From NCBI GenBank assembly GCA_023268635.1, contig JALQUB010000006.1, positions 1 to 64,000 on the forward strand: a stretch of DNA of 64,000 bases. The letters run 5' to 3'. The DNA comes from Pseudomonadales bacterium (GTDB lineage: Bacteria; Pseudomonadota; Gammaproteobacteria; Pseudomonadales; Pseudohongiellaceae). Numbering within the stretch: the stretch's first letter is position 1; each line of letters begins with the position of its first letter. The position numbers were made by a program, and so were the translations under genes. The notes under the pieces are model-generated. The model did not search any database. It was not told where the DNA came from and worked only from the letters and a program-made list of their open reading frames with translations. Of this stretch, positions 26,767 to 38,377 are shown piece after piece.

Positions 26767-28374
26767 ATGCACTCAGACACTAAGCTAGCCTATCCCTCAA
26801 GCCAAGATCAGGGCACTTCACGTCCCGTCGTTCTACTCGTCGAGGATTGCGGTGAGTCGCTGCGTGACCTCAAGACGATTTTAGAATTTCTCGGTGAAAG
26901 AGTGGTGACCGCTTCGAGTGCGAACTGTGTGGAAGTGGCACAGCGCGAAGCGGAGGTTGGGGAGAGTATTGCCTTGGCGGTTGTCGGTTGTTCCGAGACT
27001 GTTCCTGTTACAGAAGCGCTCAAGGCTCTCAGCCTCTGCGATAGCACATTGCCCTTCATCGTATTGTTGAACGAAGAAGTGGCAGATGATCTCACTTCAT
27101 CACCAGATTTAGATCCGCTTAAGGCCAAAATTATAGCTAGGTTGCCGAAGAGCTGTGGCTTCCAGCAACTACTCGATGCGATCCATAAGTCTAAGCTCTA
27201 CAACCAACATTCGAAGCGACTACAAGGCTCGATCGAGGTGCGTGACTACAATATGTTCCGCAGCCTTGTGGGTGAAAGCGAGGCGATCGAGCGCGTGCGC
27301 AAGATGATGGGGCAGGTGGCTAATACCGAGGTCAGTGTTCTGATCACCGGCGAATCAGGAACAGGCAAAGAAGTCGTCGCGCGTAATCTGCACAACAATT
27401 CCGCGCGCGCACATAAGGCGTTCGTACCAATAAACTGTGGCGCGATACCACGAGAACTGCTTGAGAGCGAACTGTTTGGACACGAGAAGGGGGCTTTCAC
27501 CGGTGCGGTGGCGGCCCGCAGTGGGCGTTTTGAATTGGCAGACGGCGGCACCTTATTCCTCGACGAGATTGGTGATATGCCGCTGGACATGCAAGTGAAG
27601 TTGTTGCGGGTGTTACAGGAGAGGAGCTTTGAACGAGTGGGGGGCGCCGAAACATTGCGTACCGACGTGCGTATAGTTGCGGCAACCCATCGTGACCTCG
27701 AGCAAATGATTGAAGCGGGCGAGTTCCGCCAAGACCTGTATTATCGACTTAATGTATTCCCCATCGAAATGCCCGCGCTTCGTGAGCGTCCCAGCGATAT
27801 CCCGCTACTCCTGAATGAGCTAATTGCGACGCTAGAACGGGAAGGCCGGGGCTCGGTGCGCTTTAATTCTGCCGCCATCGCTGCGCTCTCCTATCATTCC
27901 TGGCCGGGCAATGTGCGTGAACTCGCGAATCTTGTCGAACGGATGTCCATCTTACATCCCCATGGGATTGTCGGCTTGAGTGATCTGCCTGCTAATTTGA
28001 GGGCGGCCAGTGAGTCTGCGAAGACCGAGAAGCGAGTTGATGATCGAACTGAGGCTGCTGACGTGGATCAGGCGCGCACTACTGAGGGGGCAAACTCCGA
28101 GCAAGCGTCACCGAATTTCCACGCAGAGGTGCTGCCGTTGAAGGGGCTCGATCTAAAGGAGTATCTAGCACGGCTGGAGCGTGATCTGATCGAGAAAGCC
28201 CTCGATGACAGCAGAGGAGTCGTCACGCGAGCGGCAGACCGATTGAGTATCGGGCGCACGACATTGGTCGAGAAAATGCGCAAATATAAATTGCAGCGCC
28301 TTTCGGAGGAGCAGGAAGAAAGTGCTTCGATTGAACTCGAAACGGGTGTGGACCAGAGCTCACGGCTGCAGTAG
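26767..28374 (+). CDS. fleQ: FleQ-like sigma54-dependent transcriptional activator
   Basis: This 535-residue enhancer-binding protein has a receiver-like N-terminal domain ([24 protein letters not shown]), an AAA+ domain and a Fis-type helix-turn-helix ([20 protein letters not shown]). The receiver has no Asp at the phosphorylation position (ALAVVGCSE), as in FleQ. Walker A GESGTGK is at residues 195-201 and the sigma54-contact loop GAFTGA at 242-247. MFRSLVG (about 163-169) and VVARN (203-207) match the FleQ segments that hold the c-di-GMP-contacting arginines and asparagine. The tail [24 protein letters not shown] is FleQ-like. In Pseudomonas FleQ governs flagellar genes and represses exopolysaccharide genes until c-di-GMP binds. 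No flagellar operon is adjacent here, so the target set is open. Confidence 0.88.
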   Translation: MHSDTKLAYPSSQDQGTSRPVVLLVEDCGESLRDLKTILEFLGERVVTASSANCVEVAQREAEVGESIALAVVGCSETVPVTEALKALSLCDSTLPFIVLLNEEVADDLTSSPDLDPLKAKIIARLPKSCGFQQLLDAIHKSKLYNQHSKRLQGSIEVRDYNMFRSLVGESEAIERVRKMMGQVANTEVSVLITGESGTGKEVVARNLHNNSARAHKAFVPINCGAIPRELLESELFGHEKGAFTGAVAARSGRFELADGGTLFLDEIGDMPLDMQVKLLRVLQERSFERVGGAETLRTDVRIVAATHRDLEQMIEAGEFRQDLYYRLNVFPIEMPALRERPSDIPLLLNELIATLEREGRGSVRFNSAAIAALSYHSWPGNVRELANLVERMSILHPHGIVGLSDLPANLRAASESAKTEKRVDDRTEAADVDQARTTEGANSEQASPNFHAEVLPLKGLDLKEYLARLERDLIEKALDDSRGVVTRAADRLSIGRTTLVEKMRKYKLQRLSEEQEESASIELETGVDQSSRLQ

Positions 28375-28389
28375 TCCGGGGTGGTTATC

Positions 28390-29046
28390 TTAGCCGGCGT
28401 GCACGGTGTCAGGCAGTGTTTTGCTGCTGTGTATGGCTCGCCCATCCGCCATCCGCAGTTCCCCATTGGCAAACCACGATACAACCATGGGGTAGAGTTG
28501 ATGTTCCTGCTCCAAAACCTTAGCCGCCAAACTTTCCGCTGAATCGCCGGCCTCAATCGAAACGCTGCGACGAGCTATGACAGGACCTCCGTCTAACTCT
28601 TCCGTGACGAAATGCACGCTCGCGCCATGCAATTCCTCTCCTTCATCCAGAGCGCGTTGGTGAGTGTTTGTGCCGGGAAATTTGGGTAATAGCGAGGGAT
28701 GGATGTTGATCAAGCGTCCAGCATAGTGATTGACGAAGCTCGCAGACAGTATCCTCATGAAACCGGCCAAGACGACTAAATCTGGCTCGAATTGGTCGAT
28801 GAGAGTGGCTAGCTCTGTATCGAAGGCTTCGCGGCTTAGGAATTCACGGTGTGAGAGAACACTGGTCGGGATATTAGCTTCGGCCGCGCGTGTCAGTCCG
28901 TAAGCATCGGCTTTATTCGAAATTACGGCGCGAATGGCATAACCGCCGTGCTCGGCGTGATCGATCAGCGCTTGTAAATTACTGCCGCTCCCCGATATGA
29001 GCACAACTATCGAACATTGCTTGGGTATTGATTCAGAAATAGACAT
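28390..29046 (-). CDS. purN: Phosphoribosylglycinamide formyltransferase
   Basis: It transfers a formyl group from 10-formyltetrahydrofolate to GAR in purine synthesis. The 218-residue protein has VVLISGSGSNLQALIDH at the N-terminus, VVLAGFMRILSASFV, the catalytic NIHPSLLPKFPGTNTHQRAL with Asn and His, and VHFVTEELDGGPVIARR containing the catalytic Asp. It follows purM by 8 bases on the same strand, so the two are cotranscribed. Its tail converges on the fleQ-like gene with 15 bases between stops. Confidence 0.97.
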   Translation of the reverse strand: MSISESIPKQCSIVVLISGSGSNLQALIDHAEHGGYAIRAVISNKADAYGLTRAAEANIPTSVLSHREFLSREAFDTELATLIDQFEPDLVVLAGFMRILSASFVNHYAGRLINIHPSLLPKFPGTNTHQRALDEGEELHGASVHFVTEELDGGPVIARRSVSIEAGDSAESLAAKVLEQEHQLYPMVVSWFANGELRMADGRAIHSSKTLPDTVHAG

Positions 29047-29054
29047 TCAATGAT

Positions 29055-30113
29055 TTACTGTGCGTAGACTACGGATTCAGCAGAGGCATCTAGTTTCTCA
29101 GCAATATGGCCAAGGCGGAATGCCGCTATATCGCCTTGCTGGAGAATCGCCAGCGCGTCTTCCACTTGGCTTTCAGCGAGGCAAAGAATCATGCCAACAC
29201 CGCAGTTGAATGTTCGCAGCATTTCGCTGTCGGAGATATTACCTTCATGCTGTAACCAATCGAAGATTGGGGGACGCTGCCAAGCCTTGAGGTCGATGAC
29301 AGCTTGGGTGTTGTCTGGCAACACGCGTGGGATGTTTTCCGTGAAACCTCCGCCCGTGATATGAGCGAGGGCGTGCAGATCAATTGTGGGAGCGAGCGAG
29401 GCTACCGCCTTCACATAGATTGTGGTCGGTGCGAGCAGCGTTTCGCCTAAACTAGAGTCGCCGAAACTTGAATTTAAATCAGCGCCGCTGCGCTCGATGA
29501 CTTTGCGAATGAGTGAGTATCCATTCGAGTGTGGTCCCGACGAAGCGAGTCCGATTAATACATCACCACTCTGAACTTTAGAGGGGTCGATAATCTTAGA
29601 TTTTTCTACTACGCCTACAGAGAAGCCGGCCAAATCGTAGTCTTCGCCTTCGTACATGCCGGGCATTTCAGCTGTCTCACCGCCTATAAGTGCGCAGCCC
29701 GCAAGTTCACAGCCTTTGCCTATACCCGTGACTACGTCTGTTGCGGTAGCAATATTGAGCCCGCCGGTTGCGTAATAGTCTAGGAAAAACAACGGCTCTG
29801 CGCCGCACACGATCAGGTCATTCACGCACATGGCGACGAGATCGATGCCTATGGTGTCGTGCTTGTTCAGCTGCATCGCCAATTTGAGCTTGGTGCCGAC
29901 GCCGTCAGTGGCTGAGACTAGCACTGGCTGTGTATAGCCTGCTGGAATTTCACACAGGGCACCGAAGCCGCCAATCTGTGACATCACTTCGGGTCGGTGA
30001 GTTCGTCGCGTAACCGCCTTGATATTCTCAACGAGTGCATTGCCTGCATCTATATCAACACCCGCATCGCGGTAGCTAAGAGCGGTACGATCGCCTTTGT
30101 TGGCAGTAGTCAT
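29055..30113 (-). CDS. purM: Phosphoribosylformylglycinamidine cyclo-ligase (AIR synthetase)
   Basis: It closes the imidazole ring of aminoimidazole ribotide with ATP. The 352-residue protein has [21 protein letters not shown], the [31 protein letters not shown] block, [35 protein letters not shown] and the [16 protein letters not shown] segment, all typical of PurM. AAGGAA precedes the ATG. It is first in a purM-purN operon, divergent from the DUF2066 gene. Confidence 0.97.
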   Translation of the reverse strand: MTTANKGDRTALSYRDAGVDIDAGNALVENIKAVTRRTHRPEVMSQIGGFGALCEIPAGYTQPVLVSATDGVGTKLKLAMQLNKHDTIGIDLVAMCVNDLIVCGAEPLFFLDYYATGGLNIATATDVVTGIGKGCELAGCALIGGETAEMPGMYEGEDYDLAGFSVGVVEKSKIIDPSKVQSGDVLIGLASSGPHSNGYSLIRKVIERSGADLNSSFGDSSLGETLLAPTTIYVKAVASLAPTIDLHALAHITGGGFTENIPRVLPDNTQAVIDLKAWQRPPIFDWLQHEGNISDSEMLRTFNCGVGMILCLAESQVEDALAILQQGDIAAFRLGHIAEKLDASAESVVYAQ

Positions 30114-30262
30114 GCAGGGATTCCTTGCTGTGTGCGTTAGGCGCAGAATTTTAGCAAAGACTGCGCCGTCAGTCAGTCCTATTTCATTGTCTGCGCGGTG
30201 AATTGCTATGCCTGACCTGCGCCGCTAGGTTCGGTTACGAGATTGCAGTATTATCTCCGCGC

Positions 30263-31354
30263 ATGAATGTCTTCCACACTCGAGTCCCAACAAGCCTTCT
30301 TTGGCGCGCGATGCTGGTGATCCTGGTGAGCGTGCTATTGGTGGCGATTAGCCCTCGAGCGCTCGGATTGCAAGTCACCGGGCTCTACAGTCATGAGCTG
30401 CCTGTCGCCAATGAATCCGATGCTGAAAGGTCGAGAGCATTTTCAGCAGCGCTATCCGCGGTAATCGTGAAGCTGACTGGTACAGACAGTGCTTTGCGGG
30501 TGCCTGGCGTAGAGCGGGCACTGAGTAGAGCGGGTGAGTACGTAGAAGGGGTGAGTTATTCCAGTGGGGGTGGCGACACAGTGCAACGCTCAATGAAGGT
30601 CGATTTCTCTCCCTCACTTGTTGAAGAGCTCCTCAGGACTCTCGGCATTCCCATCTGGAATAGCAACCGACCCAGCGTCCTCGTGTGGATTGTGCTTCAG
30701 AATGCGGAAGGCGAGCGCAGGCTGATGAACCCAGAACTCGATCAAGAGATTAGTGACATCCTGAGCGGATTCGCAATGTCGCGAGGCTTGCCGCTGATTT
30801 ACCCTGTGCTCGATTTTGAAGATCGCAGGAATCTCAGTGAAGGATCTCTCTGGGATTTCGACGCGGAAGCTATCGCTGCAGCCAGTCGGCGCTACGGCCC
30901 GGATAGCATCCTCGCGGGTAGAATACATTTCACGCCGGGCAACGAACTCGTCGGCCTCTGGCGGTTTCAGTTTCAGGGAGAAGTGGAGGTGTTCGATGGG
31001 CTGGATGTGGAGCTCAGCGCATACTTAGAGTCGCCACTCGAACAAGTGACCGAGAAACTTGCCAATTATTTTGCTCTGCCTTCGGTGATGACGATCGAGC
31101 AATTAGTCCGACTTCGGGTCGATGGTGTCCGAAACCTCGAAGATTATGCGGCACTGCTAAGTTATGTTCAGGGCCTCGGTATCGTAGAGGACTTTGCCTT
31201 GGCGGAATTGGAAGCTGAGCGAATTGAACTCAATCTACGCGTATTAGGCACAGGCCAACGCCTAGGCGAACTGATTGCATTAGACAGGAATTTAATCCCC
31301 ATCGATTCAGCGCCGGGCAGCGATGCCTTCTTACATTATCGTTGGACGCGATGA
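30263..31354 (+). CDS. DUF2066 family exported protein
   Basis: This is a 363-residue protein of unknown function. It begins with a hydrophobic signal sequence (WRAMLVILVSVLLVAISPRALG), followed by a mature domain with the family's VANESDAERSRAFSAALSAVIVKLTG and RPSVLVWIVLQNAEGERRLM segments. No lipobox is present, so it is probably periplasmic or membrane-tethered. I chose ATG 30263, which places the signal peptide at the N-terminus; an in-frame TTG at 30203 would add 20 residues. The position between purM and hda is conserved in Pseudomonas-type genomes. The stop overlaps the hda start. Confidence 0.85.
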   Translation: MNVFHTRVPTSLLWRAMLVILVSVLLVAISPRALGLQVTGLYSHELPVANESDAERSRAFSAALSAVIVKLTGTDSALRVPGVERALSRAGEYVEGVSYSSGGGDTVQRSMKVDFSPSLVEELLRTLGIPIWNSNRPSVLVWIVLQNAEGERRLMNPELDQEISDILSGFAMSRGLPLIYPVLDFEDRRNLSEGSLWDFDAEAIAAASRRYGPDSILAGRIHFTPGNELVGLWRFQFQGEVEVFDGLDVELSAYLESPLEQVTEKLANYFALPSVMTIEQLVRLRVDGVRNLEDYAALLSYVQGLGIVEDFALAELEAERIELNLRVLGTGQRLGELIALDRNLIPIDSAPGSDAFLHYRWTR

Positions 31355-32103
31355 TGAAGGACGACGCAGACGATTGGGCAAAACTGTCGGCGGAGGATCA
31401 GCTCCCCCTGGGTCTCGCGCTGGACGATTCGGCGCTGTTCGAGAATTTCCTGCTACGCGACGACAATACACTTGCCGTAAACACGCTCAAAGAGTTGGCG
31501 TTAGGCGTGACGAGGAATGGGAAGCAGGGTGGCGAGTATTGCTATCTCTGGGGGGGAGGTTCTCCTGGATTGACGCATCTGCTACAAGCGACTTGTCATC
31601 TAGCTTCTGCGCGAGGAAGGGCGGCGATGTATGTCGACCTCAATGTCAAAGAAGACTTATCACCGGCACTTTTCGATGGGATCGAAACTCTCGATATTAT
31701 TTGTCTCGACGGCCTTGATGCGATCGCTGGCCTAAAGGACTGGGAAGCTAATCTATTCACCGCATTCAATCGCATAAAAGAGTCGACGGCGTCGCTCGTC
31801 GTCGCTGCCAAGTTAACGCCGGCCAATCTGCCTATCGCACTACCTGATTTAAAATCTAGGCTGCAGTCAGGGCTTACACTCAAGATTAGTCCACTCGATG
31901 ATGCCCAAAAGCGAGAGGCGCTGATTCTCCGTGCGGAGGCGCGGGGCATGTCGATGAGTGGCGCGGTTGCCGACTACATCATGCTGAGAGCCGATCGTGG
32001 TTTGCCCGCTTTAATCGAGGTTTTGGATAAGCTCGATGAAAGCACACTGCAACAACAACGTCAGTTAACCGTTCCTTTGGTAAAGCTCACGCTCGGATGG
32101 TAG
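31351..32103 (+). CDS. hda: DnaA regulatory inactivator Hda
   Basis: Hda binds the sliding clamp and stimulates ATP hydrolysis on DnaA, preventing re-initiation. The 250-residue protein has a clamp-binding QLPLGLAL near the N-terminus, an AAA+ core aligning with E. coli Hda (YLWGGG.., IICLDGLDAIAG, ALPDLKSRLQSGLTLKISPLDD) and the C-terminal QQRQLTVPLVKLTLGW. The P-loop is unusual: it reads GGGSPGLTHLL where E. coli Hda has EGAGRSHLL, so the Arg/Lys is replaced by Leu. The start ATG 31351 overlaps the DUF2066 stop; ATG 31354 is an alternative. It converges on the DUF2069 gene with 4 bases between. Confidence 0.92.
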   Translation: MMKDDADDWAKLSAEDQLPLGLALDDSALFENFLLRDDNTLAVNTLKELALGVTRNGKQGGEYCYLWGGGSPGLTHLLQATCHLASARGRAAMYVDLNVKEDLSPALFDGIETLDIICLDGLDAIAGLKDWEANLFTAFNRIKESTASLVVAAKLTPANLPIALPDLKSRLQSGLTLKISPLDDAQKREALILRAEARGMSMSGAVADYIMLRADRGLPALIEVLDKLDESTLQQQRQLTVPLVKLTLGW

Positions 32104-32107
32104 CGAG

Positions 32108-33476
<1,369 letters not shown>

Positions 33477-33521
33477 ACGCAGTCCTCCTTCGTGAATCGA
33501 TGTCATAAGCTCGCCTTATCC

Positions 33522-35279
33522 TTAAAATGAGGCGGCTGCGAGTTCTTCTAGCAATGCGTCTGCCGCTTCCGTGGCCAGGAGTTCCTTGTCGGCTCCACCC
33601 CTGCGTTTGTATTCAATCACCCCATCTGCGAGAGAGCGAGGTGAGATCACAAGGCGATGCGGGATGCCGATGAGTTCTGATTCGGCAAATTTGACGCCGG
33701 GACTTGTTTTCTTGTCTCGATCATCTAGCAGCACCTCGATGCCGAGGGTGTTTGCTTTCGCATACAAGGCCTCAGAGATGTCTCGCACTAATTCTGATTT
33801 ATGTGCATCGACTTGGACAATGACGAGTCGGAAAGGGGCGATATTCTCTGGCCAAATAATGCCGTGATCGTCGTGATTTTGTTCGATACAAGCTGCAACA
33901 ACACGCGTCACACCAATTCCGTAACACCCCATAGTCATGACTACACTCTTGCCATTTTCATCAAGAGCAGAGGCTTTTAATGCGGCGCTGTATTTGTCGC
34001 CCAGCTGGAAAATATGGCCGACCTCGACACCGCGTTTAATCGCTAGTGTGCCTTGTCCGTCTGGGCTGAGATCACCTTCTTGTACCTTACGAATATCGAC
34101 AACTTCATCGTAACGAAGCTCTTCGCCCCAATTTGCATCTAACCAGTGTGTCGCCTCTTTGTTTGCGCCGCAAACGAAATTGGTGAGCGCTTCAACGCTC
34201 TTATCCGCGTATACATAGCTAATCTTGCCTGCTTTTTGGTCGGCTGTGAGTGGCCCTAAGCAGCCAGGTTTGCAGGCTAATTTAGCTTCGATAAGTTCAT
34301 CGCTCGCTAGGACAAGGGGGCTGAAGACTCGTTCCAGTTTTTGAGCCTTCACTTCATTGAGCGATTGGTCTCCACGCAGGAGAAGGGCTACCAGCTCGTC
34401 GCTTTGATCGCCTTGGGCATCACAACCATGCACGATTAAAGTCTTGATGCAGCGCTGCGCTTCAACGCCTAATGTTTCACATAAGTCCGCAATCGAGTGG
34501 GCATCGCCGGTATTCGCCTCGCTGCGGCTTCTTTTCTGCGCATCCTGTGCGAGTTCCGGCAGTATGCCTGACGCCATTTCCATGTTTGCGGCGTAATCGC
34601 TGCCGCTGCTAAAGACTATTTCGTCTTCTCCTGACTCGGCTAGCACATGAAATTCGTGCGATGCATTGCCGCCTATTGCTCCGGTATCAGCTGCCACGGG
34701 GCGGAAATCTAATCCCAAGCGAGTGAAAATGGCACTATAGGTGCGATGCATGAGTTGATAGGTTTCGTCGAGCGATGCCTGGTCCATGTGGAAAGAGTAG
34801 GCATCCTTCATGGTGAATTCGCGCGCCCGCATGACTCCGAAGCGAGGGCGGCGCTCATCGCGGAATTTGGTTTGAATCTGATAGAGATTGATAGGGAGTT
34901 GGCGATAGCTGCTAATCTCGTTGCGTACAAGATCTGTAATGACCTCTTCATGCGTTGGTCCTAAACAGAAATCGCGTTCGTGACGATCGGTGAATCGTAA
35001 GAGTTCGGGGCCCATCGCTTGCCAGCGGCCAGTCTCAAGCCAAAGTTCTGCGGGTTGAACGACTGGCATGGAAACTTCGAGGGCGCCTGACTTGTCCATT
35101 TCATCACGTATTACATCGGTCACCTTGCGAAGCACACGTAGCCCCATCGGCAACCAAGTGTACAGTCCGGTCGCTAGTTTGCGTATGAGGCCTGCTCTCA
35201 CCATGAGTTGATGGCTGACAGTCTCCGCATCCGAAGGTGTCTCTTTGACGGTGGCGAGCAAGTATTGGCTGGCGCGCAT
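33522..35279 (-). CDS. proS: Prolyl-tRNA synthetase
   Basis: This class II synthetase charges tRNA-Pro. The 585-residue protein is of the bacterial type, with the editing insertion between motifs 2 and 3. Visible parts are the N-terminal [84 protein letters not shown] (motif 2), the editing domain with KTLIVHG, and [27 protein letters not shown] (motif 3), followed by the anticodon domain. It is transcribed alone, between the terminator of the HU-like gene and the arsC-like gene. Confidence 0.97.
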   Translation of the reverse strand: MRASQYLLATVKETPSDAETVSHQLMVRAGLIRKLATGLYTWLPMGLRVLRKVTDVIRDEMDKSGALEVSMPVVQPAELWLETGRWQAMGPELLRFTDRHERDFCLGPTHEEVITDLVRNEISSYRQLPINLYQIQTKFRDERRPRFGVMRAREFTMKDAYSFHMDQASLDETYQLMHRTYSAIFTRLGLDFRPVAADTGAIGGNASHEFHVLAESGEDEIVFSSGSDYAANMEMASGILPELAQDAQKRSRSEANTGDAHSIADLCETLGVEAQRCIKTLIVHGCDAQGDQSDELVALLLRGDQSLNEVKAQKLERVFSPLVLASDELIEAKLACKPGCLGPLTADQKAGKISYVYADKSVEALTNFVCGANKEATHWLDANWGEELRYDEVVDIRKVQEGDLSPDGQGTLAIKRGVEVGHIFQLGDKYSAALKASALDENGKSVVMTMGCYGIGVTRVVAACIEQNHDDHGIIWPENIAPFRLVIVQVDAHKSELVRDISEALYAKANTLGIEVLLDDRDKKTSPGVKFAESELIGIPHRLVISPRSLADGVIEYKRRGGADKELLATEAADALLEELAAASF

Positions 35280-35357
35280 GGATTGGTGTTCCTTAAATAT
35301 TTAGGGCTTTGGTGGTGGTTGCCGTTGTTAGCTAAATAGGTAGGTGAATAATAAAGC

Positions 35358-35385
35358 AAAAAGGCAGCCCTAGGGCTGCCTTTTT
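35358..35385. terminator. Intrinsic terminator after the HU-like gene
   Basis: GGCAGCCC (35363-35370) pairs perfectly with GGGCTGCC (35373-35380), flanked by A5 and T5 runs. It lies about 60 bases beyond the stop of the minus-strand HU-like gene. Confidence 0.9.
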
Positions 35386-35443
35386 AGTGACTGTGCAAGC
35401 CAATGTCCCAGCGAAGCTAGAAAAACGGCTGGACAGCAGTCAA

Positions 35444-35836
35444 TTACACCGCGAAGTCTTTCAGTTTTTTCAATGGTAAAACCTTAACGCGGGTAGTGGC
35501 AGGCTTCTTAGGAATATCCATAAGTTCGCCTGGCTTGAAGGGGTTAGGTACGTTTTTGCGCGCAGGGCGAGCTGGACGTACAACAGATTTAATCTTTAGA
35601 AGTCCCGGCAGGGTGAATTCACCAACAGCACGCTTCTTAATGTGGCGCTCGATCAGTACTGATAATTCGTCAATGACGGCAGCAACATCTTTTTTGCTTA
35701 AACTTGTGTTGCCTGCTATTTCATTCAGAATCTCAGTTTTAGTGTATTTCTTTGAGATTGCCGGTGCTTTACGAACCGCTGGCGCTGCCTTAGCTTTCGC
35801 TGCAGCTTTTTTCTTAGGTGATTTCTTAACAGCCAT
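35444..35836 (-). CDS. HU-family DNA-binding protein with Lys/Ala-rich N-terminal tail
   Basis: This 130-residue protein has an HU/IHF domain (TKTEILNEIAGNTSLSKKDVAAVIDELSVLIERHI, then GEFTLPGLLKIKSVVRPARPARKNVPNPFKPGELMDIPKKPATTRVKV) preceded by about 30 residues rich in Lys and Ala (VKKSPKKKAAAKAKAAPAV), similar to histone H1 tails. The arm holds RPARPARKNPFKPGE with the proline that intercalates into DNA in HU proteins. I chose ATG 35836 over a GTG two codons earlier. The protein should bind and bend DNA with little sequence preference. It has its own promoter and a strong terminator. Confidence 0.9.
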   Translation of the reverse strand: MAVKKSPKKKAAAKAKAAPAVRKAPAISKKYTKTEILNEIAGNTSLSKKDVAAVIDELSVLIERHIKKRAVGEFTLPGLLKIKSVVRPARPARKNVPNPFKPGELMDIPKKPATTRVKVLPLKKLKDFAV

Positions 35837-36211
35837 GCCCACTCTCTTATTTTGTCAGATTGAAAGATATTTTAGTGAGAAAGCACGCAATACATTCCCG
35901 CGAGCAACTCAACGCGCTCTTTATAAAACATTCATAATGTCCTAGCAAGCGTTAAACCCTGCGTTTTTAGGGATAAATCAAAGTTGGAAGAAGTTTTTGG
36001 CCTTGATCACTAGAACTTCACCGTAATCGAGTAAAAAAGTAACCCTGATAAGTCCTCTATTCGCAATCGAGGGTGCTGCTAAATTAGGAACTAGGTTATA
36101 ATTCTCGGCTTCTCATAGGGAATTGCTGGCAGTTTTTCGAGGGCGGTCGTTGGCCTTCGCTAAGCGGTTAGCTATTGCGTTCGGGACGAATGGTAATTTT
36201 AGGAAGACGAA
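35837..36211. promoter_or_regulatory. Divergent intergenic region between the HU-like gene and fmdB
   Basis: This 375-base stretch has no gene that I can support. It holds the HU-like gene's promoter on the minus strand (35920-35948) and a TATAAT element (36097-36102) on the plus strand that may serve the fmdB-aspS-yebC genes, although no good -35 stands 16-18 bases before it. A G-rich AGGAAGACGA precedes the fmdB start. Confidence 0.5.
35920..35948 (-). promoter_or_regulatory. Likely sigma70 promoter of the HU-like gene
   Basis: On the minus strand TTGCTA (35948-35943) and TATAAA (35925-35920) are separated by 17 bases, about 85 bases upstream of the ATG. Confidence 0.6.
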
Positions 36212-36472
36212 ATGCCAATTTACGAATATCGATGTGAGGGATGTGGGCACGAGCTCGAGGCCATCCAACGCATATCTGATGAACCATTAAAGCTTTGCCC
36301 CAAGTGTAACGAAGAGAAGCTGAAAAAACAGATATCAGCGGCAAGCTTCAGATTGAAAGGTGGCGGTTGGTACGAGACAGACTTCAAAACAGGTAAAAAG
36401 AAGCAGCTTGCAGACTCGGATTCCAGCTCTGCAGCGTCCGCGCCGGCAAAAACTAGCGCGTCAAGCGATTAA
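36212..36472 (+). CDS. FmdB-type zinc ribbon protein
   Basis: This small protein of 86 residues has two CxxC pairs (Cys8, Cys11 and Cys29, Cys32: YRCEGCGHELEA and LKLCPKCNEE) forming a zinc ribbon, as in the FmdB/CxxC_CXXC_SSSS family. The last 25 residues are Ser/Ala-rich and probably unstructured. It starts with the family's usual MPIYEYRC. The function is unknown; the name comes from a putative formamidase regulator. Position ahead of aspS is conserved in many proteobacteria. Confidence 0.92.
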   Translation: MPIYEYRCEGCGHELEAIQRISDEPLKLCPKCNEEKLKKQISAASFRLKGGGWYETDFKTGKKKQLADSDSSSAASAPAKTSASSD

Positions 36473-36534
36473 ATTTATTGATACAAATAAGCACCCTCGA
36501 CTGGGGGTTCTATTGGTTAGGTTAGGGAATAGCT

Positions 36535-38313
36535 ATGCGCAGCAATTATTGCGGTGAACTGAATGAGACCTTTGTGGGTCAACAAGTAGAAATTTGCGGT
36601 TGGGTTCATCGACGTCGAGACCATGGTGGGGTCATCTTCCTGGACCTTCGTGATCGTGAGGGTCTCGCGCAGGTGGTCTTCGACCCCGATACCGTTGAGG
36701 CGTTTGCGCTTGCTGAGACGGTGCGCAATGAATTCGTTGTTAAAGTCAAAGGCCTTGTTCGGCCTCGCCCTGACGGTACGTCTAATAGCGATTTAGGCAC
36801 TGGCGCAATTGAGGTGCTTGGCAAGGAATTGGTTGTTCTCAACGCTGCCGCGACACCTCCGTTCCAACTCGATGAGCACGCTGCTGTGGGCGAGGATATT
36901 CGTCTGCGTTATCGCTACGTTGATTTGCGTCGTCCCGAAATGACCGAGCGACTGCGTTTCAGGTCGAAAGTGACAAATACAGTGCGCAACTTCCTCGATG
37001 ACAATGGCTTTATCGATGTCGAGACACCTCTGCTGACTAAGGCGACTCCAGAAGGTGCGCGCGATTACTTGGTACCGAGCCGTACCCACCCGAACCGATT
37101 CTTCGCGTTGCCGCAATCACCGCAGTTATTTAAGCAGATTCTGATGGCCGCCGGGATGGACCGTTATTATCAGATCGCCAAATGTTTCCGCGACGAGGAC
37201 CTGCGCGCAGATCGACAGCCAGAATTCACCCAAATCGATGTGGAAACGTCGTTTATGGATGAAGAGCAGATCATGTCGACGATGGAGAGCATGATTAAAG
37301 GCATTTTCAAAAAGCATCTCGATGTCGATCTCGGTGAATTCCCTCGAATGCCATTTGCCGAGGCGATGAACCGCTACGGCTCTGATAAGCCTGATTTGCG
37401 TATTGACTTGGAACTGGTTGATATAGCCGACTTGATGAAAGACGTAGATTTTAAAGTTTTCAGTGGCCCAGCTAACGATTCCGAGAGCCGGGTTGTTGCG
37501 CTCCGAGTTCCAAATGGAGTGGATATCAGTCGAAAGATCATAGATGAGTACACCAAATACGTGTCCATTTTTGGTGCGAAGGGCTTGGCATGGGTGAAGG
37601 TGAATGACCTAGCCGCCGGTATTGAAGGCTTGCAGTCTCCAATTCTTAAGTTCATGCCGGAGGAAGTCATCCAGTCTTTGCTCGAGAAGCTGGGTGCGCA
37701 GACTGGCGATATCCTTTTCTTCGGCGCCGATAAAGCGAAGATTGTCAACGAAGCGCTCGGCGCGCTTCGTATAAAAGTTGCGGAAGACCTTGGGCAAGTG
37801 AAAGACATGTGGGCGCCGCTCTGGGTTGTTGATTTCCCTATGTTTGAAACGAATAGCGAAGGTAATTTGACCTCACTGCATCACCCATTCACAGCGCCGG
37901 CATGTTCCGTCGAAGCTCTCAAGGATTCACCGGCCACCGCACTCTCTCGAGCCTACGACATGGTCTTGAATGGCACTGAGTTGGGAGGCGGATCCATACG
38001 TATTAACCAGCCCGAGATGCAGCAATCTGTCTTTGCAGTGCTCGGTATCGGAGAGGAAGAAGCGCAAGAGAAATTCGGTTTCCTCCTCGACGCTTTAAGC
38101 TATGGCTGTCCTCCACACGGCGGGATCGCCTTCGGCTTGGATCGCCTGATCATGCTTATGACAGGGGCGACTTCAATCCGTGATGTAATCGCCTTTCCAA
38201 AGACCCAATCAGCAGCATGTCCGCTTACGGAAGCGCCAGGAGAGGTCTCAACCAAGCAGTTACGCGAATTGAATATCCGTTTGCGCGAGCAGCCCAAGCC
38301 AGAGGCGGAATGA
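36535..38313 (+). CDS. aspS: Aspartyl-tRNA synthetase
   Basis: This class II enzyme charges tRNA-Asp. The 592-residue protein is of the bacterial type with the GAD insertion. It has the OB-fold anticodon domain ([32 protein letters not shown]), the [31 protein letters not shown] motif 1 region, [25 protein letters not shown] (motif 2), and [15 protein letters not shown] (motif 3). Whether it also charges tRNA-Asn cannot be decided here, as no asnS or gatCAB is in the window. yebC follows in the same direction, 64 bases later. Confidence 0.97.
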   Translation: MRSNYCGELNETFVGQQVEICGWVHRRRDHGGVIFLDLRDREGLAQVVFDPDTVEAFALAETVRNEFVVKVKGLVRPRPDGTSNSDLGTGAIEVLGKELVVLNAAATPPFQLDEHAAVGEDIRLRYRYVDLRRPEMTERLRFRSKVTNTVRNFLDDNGFIDVETPLLTKATPEGARDYLVPSRTHPNRFFALPQSPQLFKQILMAAGMDRYYQIAKCFRDEDLRADRQPEFTQIDVETSFMDEEQIMSTMESMIKGIFKKHLDVDLGEFPRMPFAEAMNRYGSDKPDLRIDLELVDIADLMKDVDFKVFSGPANDSESRVVALRVPNGVDISRKIIDEYTKYVSIFGAKGLAWVKVNDLAAGIEGLQSPILKFMPEEVIQSLLEKLGAQTGDILFFGADKAKIVNEALGALRIKVAEDLGQVKDMWAPLWVVDFPMFETNSEGNLTSLHHPFTAPACSVEALKDSPATALSRAYDMVLNGTELGGGSIRINQPEMQQSVFAVLGIGEEEAQEKFGFLLDALSYGCPPHGGIAFGLDRLIMLMTGATSIRDVIAFPKTQSAACPLTEAPGEVSTKQLRELNIRLREQPKPEAE

Positions 38314-38377
38314 TTAACCGCGCAAGTCTGATGCTGCGGGATTAAGTGCACGAAGAAAGTATTTGAAGGAGATCTAG

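Noticed and set aside
31323-31718. 131-residue frame overlapping the start of hda
   Set aside because: Glycine/arginine-rich shadow in the +1 frame. Considered as a sign of a frameshift at the G-run in hda, but Hda homology continues in frame on both sides of the run.
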